Part shown: positions 9,408-38,952 of the stretch, one piece after another
Layout of the letters: every line of letters begins with the position of its first letter
Numbering within the stretch: the first letter of the stretch is position 1
Assembly: GCA_018873245.2 (NCBI GenBank)
Contig: JAEMBT020000004.1
Coordinates: 6,799,073 to 6,863,072 of the forward strand
From: Archegozetes longisetosus
Lineage: Eukaryota; Arthropoda; Arachnida; Sarcoptiformes; Trhypochthoniidae
DNA: 64,000 nucleotides
Reading direction: 5' to 3'
Position numbers and translations under genes: made by a program
Notes under the pieces: model-generated
Told to the model about the DNA's origin: nothing
The model's database searches: none
Seen by the model: the letters and a program-made list of their open reading frames with translations, nothing else

Positions 9408-12400
9408 CGAAGGTGCTCTTCTTCCTGATCTTCCTGGTTCACCAATAGATCCCGGTTGGCCTACTTGTCCGGGAAGTCCTTCACTTCCATCATATCCCGC
9501 ATCTCCAGTCAAACCTTTTGGACCTGGTAATCCTGATATTCCTGGCAGACCTTGTGTACCAGGATCGCCAGCCAATCCTGGAAGGCCATCTAAGCCTGGA
9601 TCACCCATTGGTCCCGGAAATCCTATTGGTCCAGGATAGCCACGAGAGCCTGAAATTTAAATTATGATAACTTTTAATGAAATTCTGACAGACTCAATGA
9701 TATAAAGTTGGGAAATTTTGACCTTCATCTAATATTTGAGTATTTTATTAATCATTTGAAAGTGGAAGCCTATTCATTTAGTATTTTTGTTTAAGCATGT
9801 ACTCATTTTGTCAGGTTTGCTATTTTGGTCCTTAATCCAAATGTACTCTCAAGTTTGATCAAAATTAAACCAAATCAAACGATTAAATATTACAGACCTG
9901 GTTCTCCTTTCACTAGAACCAAATTACTGATATCAGGCAAATCTCCTACATCTCCTTTAGATCCTGTTATAGAAAAAATACAAATACAAGGTTTAATTAT
10001 CATCAAAATAATTGAGTAAATACATGATAATGACCTAGCACTCCAATGGTGCCATCAATTCCTGGTTGACCGGGAAAGCCATTGTCACCTCGTTCTCCTT
10101 TGGGTCCCGGATAACCCGGTAAACCGAAATCTCCTACATCGCCTTTTAGTCCGATAAGTCCCGGCAGACCGTTATATCCCTTTTATTAAACATAAACATA
10201 ATTACATTTCAAAGTTTTTGATTCAATGCTTAAGATTAAATTACAGGAAGTCCTGGTTCTCCAGGTTCGCCGGGGTAGGGATCAGGGCCAGGAAGTCCAA
10301 TGTCACCCATTTCTCCTTTTAGTCCAGGAAGACCTGGCAGTCCATAAACGCCTTTTAGACCTGGCAGACCATCCAGACCTAACCGATGATTGAAGAATTT
10401 GAAAGTTTTGAACTGAATTTCATAGTTTTATGGTTTATTTTTCTGAACGTTTGACTTCAGAATTAACAGTCAAAAATAATAGGCAGCTGTACATAGTTAA
10501 ATATACAAACCTGGCAGTCCATCAGGTCCATCATCACCTCTTTCTCCAGGTGGACCAGGAATCGAGTATCCAGGATATCCGGGCAAACCCGGGGCTCCAT
10601 TAAAACCTGGCTCTCCGGGCAGACCTTTAGAGCCAGGTCTTCCCGGTCTTCCGGGAAGTCCTGATAGACCAGGTTCTCCATTGATGCTAACTGAATGATT
10701 GGAGTAAATTAGTTTAGAATTTATTTTTCAAATCTCAAAACTGTAATATCCATACGTGAATCATTAAACGGCCGTCCTGGGGGTCCAGAAGGTCCTTGTC
10801 TTCCCTACAAGGCGAAAGTATTTCATTATTATCTTATTTAGCTATATGTTTGGTCAAATCTTATCTTCGATTGAGGCTCATTTAATATTAGATTAAACTT
10901 GTATTAGCTCCAAAATTTAGTTACTTAAAGTTTAAATGACACTACCTCAAAAAATTATTTTTTAAAAAGAACTAATTCATAAGTTTTAAGAATGGAAATT
11001 ATGAAACAAAAGTAATAAAACCAATATTAGATCTTTAGTTTGTGAATTAAATGAAAGCATGCTTCACTCACAGTAACTCCTTTAGGTCCCGGCGGACCGT
11101 GCAGACCTGGAAGTCCTGAGGTTCCGCGCTCGCCGATTTGTCCCTTAAGTCCTGGTAATCCTGGAAATCCTGCATCTCCTTTTGGTCCTTTAGGTCCTGG
11201 AATTCCTGGCAATCCCGGATCTCCCATGTCGCCTCGACTTCCTTCCCATGAAGGGATACCTAACAAATAGTTCATCTTCAATATACAGAACATTCAACAT
11301 TTAAGTAATAAACCAAATTTGATTTAAAACCTGGATTTCCGCGCTCTCCTTTAAAACCGAAAATTCCTGGTCTTCCGGGCAAACCATCGTCTCCCTTAAT
11401 GCCAGGAAGACCTGGAAGTCCTTCATATCCGGGCTCTCCTCTCATTCCGATTAAACCTAATTTTATGATTCAATATAATTTTCAATGATTAATTAATTAG
11501 TTTAGAATGTGAAAAAAATACCTGGTAATCCACTCAAACCGTCCTGTCCTCGAGGACCTGGAAATCCAGGAGCTCCCGGTCTTCCTGGAAAGCCCACGTA
11601 ACCGAGTTCTCCTTTGATTCCTGGAAATCCAGGTAATCCCATGTCTCCCGACTGGCCTTTCAAACCTGGAAAGCCAGGGAGACCGGGACGTCCGGGTGCA
11701 CCTTTTTCACCGGGCGGGCCGGGATCGGCTAATATAGCTATTCCTTCTTCTCCTCTTATTCCTTAATATTTGTTGAACAAATTCAAGAGTTAGATCACTT
11801 TTGAATGAAAATAATTTAGGATACCTTTAAGTCCAGGCAATCCTCGTAGTCCTGGTAAGCCCTCATGTCCAGGTTCACCTTTATTTAAATATCAGTTGAA
11901 ATAAATACGAATCTATGAATTCATATAATAACCTCTTAATCCCTGGTTTCCTCGCTCTCCTTTAATGCCTCTTAGTCCTAACGCCCCTTTAATTCCAGGT
12001 AAACCTGGAAGTCCAGGTTCACCTATCGGTCCCTTTGGTCCAGGAGGGCCTTCTTTTCCTGGCCATCCTGGATATCCATCTTCTCCTTTGATGCCTTAAG
12101 TTGAGAAAAGCAATCGTTTAGGCTCATTTTTTTGTATACTAAAATAACACCAAAGCATTAGAAACCTTTAAGTCCTGTGAGGCCTGGCAGTCCACTCTGG
12201 CCTCGCTGTCCCCGCACACCTTCTAATTCTGGATCGCTTCTATCTCCTTTTAGACCTAATTGATTATGAATAAGAAAACAATATAGTTTTCAATTATGAT
12301 GCTATTTGCTTAATAATACCTGGTAGTCCTGGATACCCGTCATGGCCGGGTCTTCCTGATAATCCATCTTCTCCTGGTTTTCCGGGCAAGCCAGTCAGGC

Positions 12401-15400
12401 CATGTAGTCCTTCGTTACCTTTTTCTCCCTTCACAAAAACCAATCGATACAAAAGTTAATTGAATGATGTCAAAAATTTATGTAATTTACTTTCAATCCA
12501 TAAAGTCCTGGAAGACCTGGATCTCCCGGCTCTCCTCTGTCTCCTCTCAAACCTGAATCAACCGAAATATTTGTTAACGAATGAATTTGACGAATAATTC
12601 AGCAAACTATACCTTGAAGTCCATCAAGCCCTGGTCTGCCTGGTCTTCCTCTAGTTCCTTCACTTGGTTCTCCAGGTTGTCCTTTATCTCCTTTTGCCCC
12701 ATCCATACCGGTATATCCGGGGGCACCTGAATTTTTTTGAATAAATACAAACTTTTGTTAATTCTATTTCGGATTTTTAAACCCAAGAAAAGTTTGCCTT
12801 TAACTCCTGGCAGGCCAGGATATCCTGGATCTCCTGGTTGTCCTTGTAAGCCTGAAAGTCCTAAATCTCCGATAAATCCTTTAAGGCCTGGAAGACCTGG
12901 TTTTCCAGGAGGACCACTATATCCGTCATAACCCGGATCACCGATTTCTCCCTGAAAAATGATAATAGGTTTGTTCATATCTTTGATTAACAAAGTTTGA
13001 AATCTGATCGCATTTTTTCGATTTGAAAGTTTGAAAGATAGTCGAATCAGAAAACATGCTAAGTTTATTAATTCTAAATTTAAACCTTAAGTCCTGGAAG
13101 TCCTGGTAAGCCATCGTCACCTCTTCTACCCGGATATCCTGGTGGGCCTCGAATTCCTGGATCTCCAGGACTACCTGGATAGCCTTTCAATCCGGGTTCT
13201 CCTGGTCTCGAGTATCCAGGTCTTCCTGGCTCTCCTTTTTGTCCCGGATATCCTGGAAGACCATCGTTTCCCGGTAGACCGGGTGGTGCTAAAGCAATAA
13301 GTTTGAAATTTAATGTTTCTAATTTCTGAGACTATCATTTTTGAATACCTGCTGGTCCTTCATCTCCACGTTCTCCTTTAGGTCCTTGGTCTCCTGGTGG
13401 CCCGCGATAATTAATGAGCTGATCGAGTGCTATCGGATCTCCTTTTTGTCCTATTAATTATATTAACTTATATTTAATAATAGATTATAACCAAACTTAT
13501 AATAACTTTGAATGTAGTGAACATTCAATTACGACAGTTTGCCAAAATTTCTAATCATTCCAAAAGAAATCTTAGAATCGAAACGAATAACAGAGCTAAT
13601 AACAAATAAATCGTGTTATAATTGTTTACCTTTCATTCCTTCATATCCACGATCACCCTTCTGTCCTTTGGGTCCAGACCCACCCGGCAATCCCGGCAAC
13701 GCATTTATCGCTTCTCCAATTTCTCCTTTAAATCCAGGAATTCCGGGCAATCCTATCAAATTTACAATAATTATTGGACTAAGTTGCAATTAAACTTTGA
13801 TATATACCTTGTATTCCTGGAAGTCCAGGCGGTCCTATGTCTCCATAGTCTCCCTTAAATTATGATAATCAAAATAATTGAGTTTTTGTTGTCAAAAGCA
13901 ATAAACAGATACTAATATTTAGTTTGCTAATAATAGTTTTATTTAAACTCTATTCACACCTGTTCTCCTTTAGGGCCTGCAATACCGTTCAGACCGGGCA
14001 AACCGCTAGATCCTAATAATTTAAAAGAATAGACCGCAAACGATAATTATAAAAGCATTTATAAATAGCTATTGGATACTCCGATACCTGGAAGTCCATT
14101 ACGGCCCGGTTGACCAGGATATCCAGGATCGCCTGGATCTCCTTTGGCTCCGGGAGGAAATTGAGGATATATGAGTTCTCCTGGTTCTCCCCTGCGACCA
14201 GGTCGCCCTAAAATTAACGTAATTTTAATATTTAACTAATTAATTCGTAATCGTTTCATGATTTCAATAACAAATAGACCCTAACCTTGCTCTCCATTAG
14301 CTCCCGGCAAACCCTACAATTAGAAAGTGACAAATTTCAATTCGTTTAAGAAGTATATAGTGTTATATATGTTAAATACAGGGTATCCTTTGAGTCCATT
14401 AAGTCCAGGCAATCCTCGTTCCCCTTTCCGACCAGAAAAACCGATCTCTCCTGGAAAACCAGGTCTACCCGAAAGACCTAAACAATGGTAATTCTTAGAA
14501 ATCTTAAATCTCAATCACTTGGGATGAGGCTGTCATACCCGGTCGACCGTCATCTCCTCGACTTCCTTTATCACCTGGTCTACCAGGTGGACAGAACCCA
14601 CAATCATCTCCTCTATGGCCTGGAATACCCGGTCGTCCATCTATTCCGTCACTTCCCGGCAAACCTTTTTGATAGATTACTAGTTAGAAACTGTTAACTT
14701 GAAAATGTTTGTTTGAAACACAAATATTAAGTCAAAAATTGAATGATATAATAATTTGATTGCTTTAAAGTTTAAAGACAAGCTTGGATTCAAATCAAGT
14801 CTCAATCCTGACCAGGTTCTCCTGGATATCCTTGAAGTCCAGGTTCTCCTTGTTTGCCTTGTTTTGGAACTCCTTGTCCCGGAAATCCTTTGTCACCTGA
14901 ATTAGTGAAGAGGTAATTATTAAGATGATTAATTTCGAAATTATAATCTAAAACTGAAACGTTTGAAGTATATAAATACCTGGGAAACCAGGTTCTCCTC
15001 GAAAACCAGGCAAACCTGGAATGCCATCCATTCCTGGTCTTCCGGGCTCTCCAGAGGGTCCAATCACATTAATTCCAGGTTCTCCTCGATCACCTTGTGG
15101 ACCCTTTAAATTTCGAATATTCGTTTATTTATTATGATTCGAAAGTTTTAAATATACTTTGAGAATAGGATTAGTTTTGAAAGACAGTTATCTCTCTATT
15201 GAGTAAACTTGAAGGTATGTTCGAATCATATCAAGCATAATTTGAGATGAGGCTACTTGAAATTTTGATAAAACTGAATTATTAACCTGATATCCAGGCA
15301 GCCCTGGTCTTCCTCTACTTCCAGGAATTCCGGGAAAGCCTATATTAATACAGTTGGTTAAAAACTTGACAAAATTCAAAATGATGACAAGTATAATTGG

Positions 15401-18400
15401 TACCGTCATCCCCTCGCTCTCCTTTGAATGAATATCCTTGTGGTCCGGGTTCACCTTCGAGTCCAGGAGGGCCTGGTTCTCCTACCAATCCTTGGTAACC
15501 AGTAGGACCAGGCCTTCCAGGTTCACCGAATTGACCAGGAGGACCAATATCTCCTGAAGGGCCTTGAGGACCAGGTGGTCCGGGCAATGGCTCTCCCACT
15601 GGAATCAATTCGCCTTTTAGTCCTTGAGGTCCCTGTGGTCCCGGCCTTCCTGGTAGTCCATCATCTCCACGCAGACCCTAATTATTAATGCGCAAAGTTA
15701 TTAAGCATAAACTTAAACACTTAAATGAAGTGAACCTTTGGTCCAGGTCTTCCATATTCTCCATCGAAACCTGGTTCTCCTTTTTGGCCCTTATCACCAG
15801 GTGCACCAGCAGATCCCGGTTTACCGCGCTTGCCCTAAAAGTTCAATTTATTAATAATTAGAGGACAAAAACTGAATCACTTCTAATTAAGACAATCGGA
15901 ATAAGTTGGAGTCAGAACTAGGATACAAATTTCCAGTTAGTAAACTATTTTTGAACTTAAGGGATGTCTTGGCAATCACTCATTTTGTTTGTCTGTGGAA
16001 AAAAGACATACCCGTGGCCCCTCTTCGCCATAACCTCCTTTTTGACCACGAGGTCCAGGGAAACCTTTGATACCCTTATAGAAAAGATTGAATTACTCAA
16101 TCAATTGTTTACGATTACTTTTCGAGAATGAATCGTTTTTAATAAAAGTATCACGTAATGGTATAACGTTTTCGATAGTACTTACATCAAAACCTTTTCT
16201 TCCATCGAGACCTCTGTAACCTTTGGCTCCTTTTTCACCCTAAGAATTGTCAAAATATAGACAAAATACGTATAAGTAAGTACTAAATACTTTTTCTCCC
16301 GATCTTCCAGGAATGCCAGGTCTAGAAATTATTTCAATATCTTCAGATGGTGGACCTGTTTTTGTGTTGATTAAAAGAATTAAAAACAATTTTTTAGAAA
16401 CTTATGCTTTAAGATGAACGAATCAAGTTTTTGAAAGTAACTGTCAGACTCCATAAGTTTGTGAGCATTTCTAGCATAAAAAGACAACCCAACCTAACCT
16501 AACTTAACCTAATCTAACATTTGTAAAAATTTAGGTTTCAATTACCGACAATCTCATCGAAATTTCCAGGTGAGCCGGGATCTCCAGGAGCTCCTCGTTC
16601 TCCTTTCATTCCTTTAGGACCATAAGTACTTTCTCCTAATTATATGATTATTCAAGTTTAGATTCAAATTGTAAAGTTATTTCGACCATTAAAAAAGTTT
16701 GCCAATATATACCCTGTTCTCCTCGTGGTCCTTCGTCTCCCATTATACCTTTTGGGCCCTAATTCGATGAAAATGATAATTATGAACAAGTTTTAGATGA
16801 GTTAGAATCAGTTACTCACTTGAGGTCCGGGGTATCCTTGACCACCTCTATCTCCAGGAAAGCCTGGAGAGCCCGGTATACCTCTATAACCTGGTGTTCC
16901 ATCAACTCCTGGCTCTCCTTTTATCCCAACTGAATTGATTCCTCCTTGTCCTAAAATCATATTAATGAGCTTTGACTGCATTATTACAATGATAGGAGTC
17001 AAAACCTGGATCTCCCTATAATCAAATCAAATATAAACATTAATTAAAAGTCTAGTTTGTTTTGTGTTTATAAATTAAATGCTTATCAAGTTTGAAATTT
17101 GACTAAATTCACTAATCAATGTTCTTAATTTTTTGCACGTTATATCAGCAAAGGTAGTTTTGCCTCAATTCTTGTGCTCAGTTTTGTTGAAATAAACCTC
17201 TGAATATTATTTAAATTGAAAGTTTTCTGAAAATTTCAATTGAATATATTTTATTCCATGCGCACCAATAAATGCAGTTGACTAAACCTCAGATATCTTA
17301 TAATTTCACTTTTAGATATAATATACTAAATCTAAACTTTTTCATGCTTCGATACATACTTTTGGTCCATGTAATCCTGGACTTCCTGGCCGACCAGCAA
17401 CTCCTTGATAACCAGGAGGTCCAGGGTAGCCTGGTCTACCATCAGTTCCTATAAAACATTGAGAATTTAATTTTATTGAATTTTGAAAGATGATATTCAA
17501 GAACTTATTCACGATTATAATTAGAACAGATAACTACACATATCAAAATAGAATTCTAACTGCTTTACAGCATTATTTATGAGATAAAATAGACTTTTAT
17601 CCAACAAAAATTAAATACCATTGCACCCGTCAATTCCAGGTGATCCAGTCTCTCCTTCAGCTCCAGGAAGTCCCTAATCAGAAAAATAGAATTTAGTTTT
17701 TGTTTGACGGTCGACTGTTAGACAATTTGTTACTGGAATTCCAGGCGGGCCATTAAAACCAGGAGCGCCCACATCTCCTCTGATTCCTATGAAAAACAAA
17801 TTACAATAAAAATATCACTTTATAACAAACAGTTTTTTCAATCAACCTTTCGGTCCTATTGGACCTAAATCTCCTTCATCTCCGCGTTGACCCCTAGGTC
17901 CTGGGGGACCCTCTGGTCCTATTGCACCAGGTATTCCCTGTGATCCTTGTAAGCCTGGTATTCCAGGATATCCCTAAATTTTGAGTCAAATTAGACAAAT
18001 TGAAAGGTAAAACAATACTTTTGCCGAAACGATCACATTTACAGGAAGAAAGAGTAGAAAATTGACTTTTACATTGAATTAGATGCATTCAATGTTTTTA
18101 AAATATTTTGGGTAAAGTTCTTGATTGGAATAGTTATATAGCACATTGAATATAATATAAGATAATTATTAATAATCTCTTACAGGACCTCCTGGTTCTC
18201 CAACACAAAAGCATGGCAGAATTGTGCAACCTTTACATGCCTGCAAAACAGAATCATTATCAAATATTTTTTAATACATTCAAGTATCTAAAACGAATAA
18301 CCCTATTATGAAGATTAAATAACTTGAAAATTCATGGATGTTACACTTTTTTAAGGTTTGTAGTTTTATTTTCATACTTAAAGTCATAAAATATAAGGTA

Positions 18401-20237
18401 AAGTATGTCATTTCGATCATTTATCAGAATCTTCCCTAAGTTTAATCGTACAATAAGACAATCACTAAATAGTAAAGACTTTTTTGACAGTAAATTGATA
18501 AGTTCATTCAAAGATTCTTCTTATGTAGTAAATCTGGAAATTCCAAACATCTCTTGAAATTTCATTTTTAAAAATTGATAAGTGATGTAAAAATAAACTC
18601 GAGTCAATCAAAGCTTATTAATAAAAAAGTTTGAGAAAATCTACAGAATAAAGCACTCTGGCATATAAAAAACTGCTATTTAGACATTTTTCATCCAGGC
18701 TTTACACATGTAGAACTTTTCAGAGGAACTCAAGTTCTCAATTATTTTTATAGTAATAATATTTGTAAACTGTGAATTTGATTTTCTTTTTATTCAGTTC
18801 ATCGCGAAATAAGAAAAATCTTCAAAATTTGACTCGAAAAGAATGGCGCAGTTTTAGAATCTATCAACATCTTAAGTATAACTCTATATTAAACAATTGG
18901 AAGAGTAAGTTCTAATTTGACTTAAATATGTGATTGATGGATTTCCTTAATTTTTAGGGAATCTCAATGGTGTTTTGTTTAAATGATGAAAAAATGTTTC
19001 TTTAAAGAAACATCGATTCTTATGGTAATGAGGAACGCCTGCAAATAAATTATTGAGACAGAAATAGCTTAGCTCGTTTTCATATCGCTCAGAACAGATG
19101 GAGTCAAAACTTACTACAAACTAGAATGATGTAAATTTACAACTGGGGCGGTGCCAAAGAGTCAGAAGGGGCCTGGACCCCTTGAAACCATTGAAAGTTC
19201 TCGAAAGTACTGCAGAAGTGTAAGTGAAGATTAAATTCTCAGTACCTTCTCAGTTGAAAACTGCTGGCGCCGCCCTGGTTTACAAAGTTTGTAAGAAAAA
19301 GAAAGGCTTATAGCAACCAAATAAACCTAATCGCTAAGTCCTTCTTACAAAGTTATGCATAGCTTTTATTGAAAATTTCGATCAGATCTCATTATAAGTT
19401 AATTATTAGTTTTATTTCACAAACGAGCGAAGATATATCTCTTAAATATTAACGTTCATTTAAGTTGTTATCAGCATTTTCGTAGGCTCGCACAAGGATT
19501 GAGTCATTATATTGGACGCTTGTAGCGAAACTGAACACATTTTTGTGAATAAGGCGTAACACAACATACTTTGCCTATAGATTGCTCGCAAAAGCCCTAG
19601 CACTTACAATTATAATCAGCTGAAGTTTAAAGATTAATCAAACTTCTTAGGTGTTAGATCAGTACTGGTTATTGTACAAGTCATTCTATTCCTATTCAAC
19701 TTAAATGAATCAGATATAGTATTCACAAATGATTGAAACACAATCAATATTAGCGTGCTTCAAGCTAATTAAACGGTTATAAGTTTATTGTATTTTACTA
19801 AATTTCATCTAAATTTCATTCTAGAAATGGTTCAGATCTTACTAAGATACTGATATTTGCATACCTTAGATTTTACTAATCAATTTTAATAATCAAGCAA
19901 TTAAATTATATTAAATGGTCAAAGTGATAATAGAAGTTCACTTATATAGTTTAGAGTTATATGCACTAGAATTAGACAATAGACACTATTGTTCTAACAA
20001 TTTTCTCAAAAGATTGTTTTGTTTTTCATACAATACTAAACAAATGAATTAAATAATATAATAATATAAGAAAATATATAATAATTAAATTATGCTTAAC
20101 ATATAGTATTCTATGTTCTACAAGTTATACACAATATAGAAATAACTTACAGTTGTATTCGCTCTCTGCGCTGATGTTAAGTTGATCACAGATATAACAG
20201 AAAGTATAAAAACTAATTGAAAAACTTTTTCTCTCAT
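8400..20237 (-). CDS. COL4A1-like: Collagen IV alpha1-like chain
   Basis: Secreted network collagen of basement membranes. The first exon (20151-20237) encodes a 29-residue signal-peptide segment. The second, 18184-20240 side, is 18184-18240 and encodes a minimal 7S cysteine cluster. Dozens of short Gly-X-Y exons follow between about 17950 and 9388, with interruptions typical of type IV chains and the DGCNG segment near the N-terminal side (about 17630). The NC1 domain is at 8400-9410. NC1 is alpha1-like rather than alpha2-like: [25 protein letters not shown] and [15 protein letters not shown] partner gene of alpha2 type starts 1.87 kb away on the other strand. The chain is unusual in having about 18 residues after the last NC1 cysteine pair. 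I did not trace every exon, so the exact length is open. Type assignment is firm. Confidence 0.95.
14535..14665 (-). other. Collagen exon with Cys-Gly-Phe-Cys interruption between two RGD motifs
   Basis: Within the alpha1-like triple helix this exon reads [14 protein letters not shown], then [16 protein letters not shown], then [12 protein letters not shown]. It breaks the Gly-X-Y register at the CGFC and carries an RGD on each side. RGD is a known integrin-binding sequence; use here is inference. Confidence 0.8.
16488..16518. repeat. Degenerate telomere-like (CCTAA)n tract
   Basis: About six imperfect units of AACCT/AACCC/AACTT, the complement of the arthropod-type TTAGG telomere repeat, inside an intron of the alpha1-like collagen gene. 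A shorter TTTAGGTTAGG tract lies near 6944. Confidence 0.7.
18184..18240 (-). other. 7S cysteine exon of the alpha1-like chain
   Basis: A 57-base exon, phase 0 at both ends, encoding [19 protein letters not shown]. The C-x2-C-x5-C-x-C cluster corresponds to the 7S region where four collagen IV molecules cross-link. TTTTGCAG acceptor and GTAAGAG donor. Confidence 0.85.
18241..20150 (-). other. Intron 1 of the alpha1-like collagen gene
   Basis: 1.9 kb between the signal-peptide and 7S exons, far longer than the other introns of this gene. First introns of this kind often hold regulatory elements. It carries a hAT-like MITE at 19143-19278. No coding sequence seen. Confidence 0.8.
19136..19285. 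mobile_element. hAT-like MITE, 136 bp, with 7-bp target-site duplication
   Basis: TTTACAA at 19136-19142 and 19279-19285 flanks a 136-base element. Its ends are inverted repeats: CTGGGGCGGTGCCA on the left and, read from the right, CCAGGGCGGCGCCA (11 of 14 matching). GC-rich ends of the C-GGGGCGG type and a 7-8 base target duplication fit the hAT superfamily. No coding capacity, so non-autonomous. Confidence 0.65.
20151..20237 (-). other. Signal-peptide exon of the alpha1-like collagen
   Basis: ATG at 20237, then 29 codons reading [29 protein letters not shown], and a strong GTAAGT donor. Basic start, hydrophobic core, and a likely cleavage after the SA. Phase 0, matching the 7S exon. Confidence 0.85.
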
Positions 20238-21440
20238 ACTTTTTATTCCATTTCGACACTATATTTTGAAAAAAGACAACAACTTATAAAAGGGTATAAC
20301 TAGTAAACAATTGAAGATTACAGTTGAACAAAATAATTATACGAATTTACATTATAAACTGTATACTATTTGTCGTTGTTTAAAGAAATAAGTAAAATAG
20401 CCTTATTATGACTGAAGCTGTTCACTTGACGTACAGTAGAGAGAACTGTAAGAGATATTTGAGGCAAAATGTTCGGATGGGCCGATTCGCTTCCCAGTGT
20501 TATGTAACTCGACGCGTATTAAACCAAACAAAAATTTGGTACAAAGTAGAGACCGAGTTGGGCTAGAGCTTAGGGAGAGGGAACAAAATGGAAAAGGGAT
20601 GAGAGAAGAAAACAATTTGTGTTTATAAGATGCATGTAAACATCCTTTGTAGGACTCTAAACAGACTAAACAAGGGCTAAAACTCTTATTTCTTTAAGCC
20701 ATTTATGCATCTTTACCTGAACACAATCGTCTATTCGGCCCAAAGAACTACATACTGTACTGCCTCAAAGCTATTTTTATCACGTGCGCCAAAAAGTTAA
20801 AAGCCCTCCTTCTTCTTGGACCACATTTTGGTACTCATACGCCTTACAGTTGAGAATCGGGGAGAACAGACTAAGCCATCCTCTATGGATGGATTGCATG
20901 CGATGTGATCTGATGTGATGCTGGTTTTACTTATCGCGAACGCCAACAGTCAAGCTTTTGGACACTTAAAAGTGCACTAAAGTCCATGCTTTAAGTTTTT
21001 GATTATTTTTATATTCAAAATGAATAGTTGTTAAAGACGTTTTTTCATTTTAGTGATATTTGTCAAGTTTTGCTTTAAGTTTGATTGAGTTATAGAAAAA
21101 GTTCAAATATTTAGTTTCGAGTCAAACAGTTTAGAGTTGAGAGTTGGATCAATTCTGGCAGCTCTCGCCTATTTAACAAAGTGATGTACATTAATAAGTT
21201 GGAGTACTTAACATAAGTGACTTGATTGGCGATATTTTGTGTTACTTGTGAATCGTCCGTACGCGGAATGCCCAACAGTTCTAAACTGAAAACTGCCCTC
21301 AGGGGAAAACTCGGGCAACAACTAGCGATTTCAAAACAATTCTTAAACTTATGTGCATTCAGTTTACTAGAGTTTAGGTGAGTCTTTATAGAGGACAAGC
21401 TCTTTAGCAATGCCGAAAAGCATGCCTTTTTCCAATGCCT

Positions 21441-21446
<6 letters not shown>

Positions 21447-21501
<55 letters not shown>
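21447..21501. repeat. (CT)n microsatellite, about 27 units
   Basis: Uninterrupted CT dinucleotide run in the collagen divergent promoter. On the minus strand it is GA, the sequence type bound by GAGA-factor-like proteins in insects. Confidence 0.98.
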
Positions 21502-21504
<3 letters not shown>

Positions 21505-21973
21505 AATCATTGTCAACAGACTGTGCGCACCTCTTTTTTACCTTAAATTCACACCTGCATTGTTGCAATAACTCAAATCTTCAGAACAGTCTAATTGCTG
21601 GCGAGCCTGATGTTCAGTAAACCTAATTGTCAGAGTCTAATATTGAGTAAACCTAGTTTTCAACAGTGTTGTTGTGTATTGTGAAGTTTTAATTTTAGAC
21701 TATAAGTTATATATATTTAGATATACAGGTAATTCGATATAAGGATTGTGAAGAGTCAATGAAACTTGAAATATATTTAGCATAAAAAGTATTAAAGAAT
21801 TTTCCTATTTGTATTTTTTGGGTGTCCCGCTGAGATGTCCCATTACATACATTACATCCAACACACCCCCCGAAAAGAATATAAACTTAGAACATATACA
21901 CAATGATAACAGTTAACTGGCATAGACTGAACAAACTGTAAATGCAGTAAATGCCCGAACGCTTGATTTCCTC

Positions 21974-21995
21974 AGAGAGAGAGAGAGAGAGAGAG
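21974..21995. repeat. (AG)n microsatellite, 11 units
   Basis: Pure AG run 0.11 kb upstream of the alpha2-like start codon, about 0.5 kb from the longer CT tract and in the opposite orientation. Confidence 0.97.
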
Positions 21996-22106
21996 CAAAG
22001 AAAGCATAGGGTGATAGACACCGCGACTCCTCTAACTCAATTAAAGTAGATTTTAAGCGCCAAAAGCTGCAACAAATAGTTAGTTAATTAAAAATGACTA
22101 ATTCTT

Positions 22107-38306
<16,200 letters not shown>

Positions 38307-38952
38307 TTTTCGCACCAAACTCTAGTTTTTAGTTAATTTCAATCGTAAATCTGTTTCTTTATTTAAATATTGCAAAATTTAATTATTGTACAGAAATAGC
38401 TTTTGTATGATTTTATGCCATTTTATCTTTTAAAAAACAAACTGATATCACTTCTGAAGCCGTACAATAGCACAAAATAGTGTTTGAAATATGCATTCTA
38501 AGTGCCTTCTCTTCACTTTAGCCTTAAATGTTTCAATTCAGGCTCAAGTGGTTATGAAAAATTATAATTTATTGTTGATGAAAGTCATTGTATGAATCAA
38601 TTTATATAATTCTTTACTTTTCTTGTAACAAAAAAAACCGAGTGATAACAAAATTTTTAGAAAATAAGCTCTGATCTTATAGAAAGCCCTGTGAAAAGAG
38701 GAGAATCACTGCCACCGGTATTTATTTGTTAATTGTAACATAAAACGCATGATTCAATTTTGTGGAGATTATACTCACTGCCATTTTTGAAAACTGATAA
38801 TTAATGACTAGTCGTTCATTTCTAAACGATCTCCATTCCCGACAACAATCAACTTTTGTTGCTTAGAATTATTATAAATATGATAATAAATTAATTTGCA
38901 AAATGTTAGAAACAGCATTTGTTTTCTAGTGCCTTTATTGCAGTCAAATTTG
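38307..38952. other. Convergent 3' flank between collagen alpha2-like and COG3
   Basis: The two genes end toward each other here. AT-rich, with AATAAA-like hexamers. No coding sequence or repeat identified. Confidence 0.6.

Larger units (their letters stand above)
20238..22106. promoter_or_regulatory. Divergent promoter region shared by the two collagen IV genes
   Basis: 1.87 kb between the start codons of the alpha1-like (minus) and alpha2-like (plus) chains. Head-to-head collagen IV pairs driven from a shared region are known in vertebrates and insects; shared control here is inference. It holds a pure CT tract at 21447-21501 and an AG tract at 21974-21995. I could not place TATA boxes or start sites with confidence. 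Open frames seen inside have no recognisable identity. Confidence 0.65.

Noticed and set aside
21111-21503. 130-codon minus-strand frame starting with an Arg-Glu repeat
   Set aside because: The repeat is simply the CT microsatellite read in one frame; the rest shows no domain.
21664-21865. TGTTG...CCAACA segment in the collagen promoter that could be a solo LTR
   Set aside because: No matching flanking duplication, no clear polyadenylation signal and alternative possible ends. Not enough to call.
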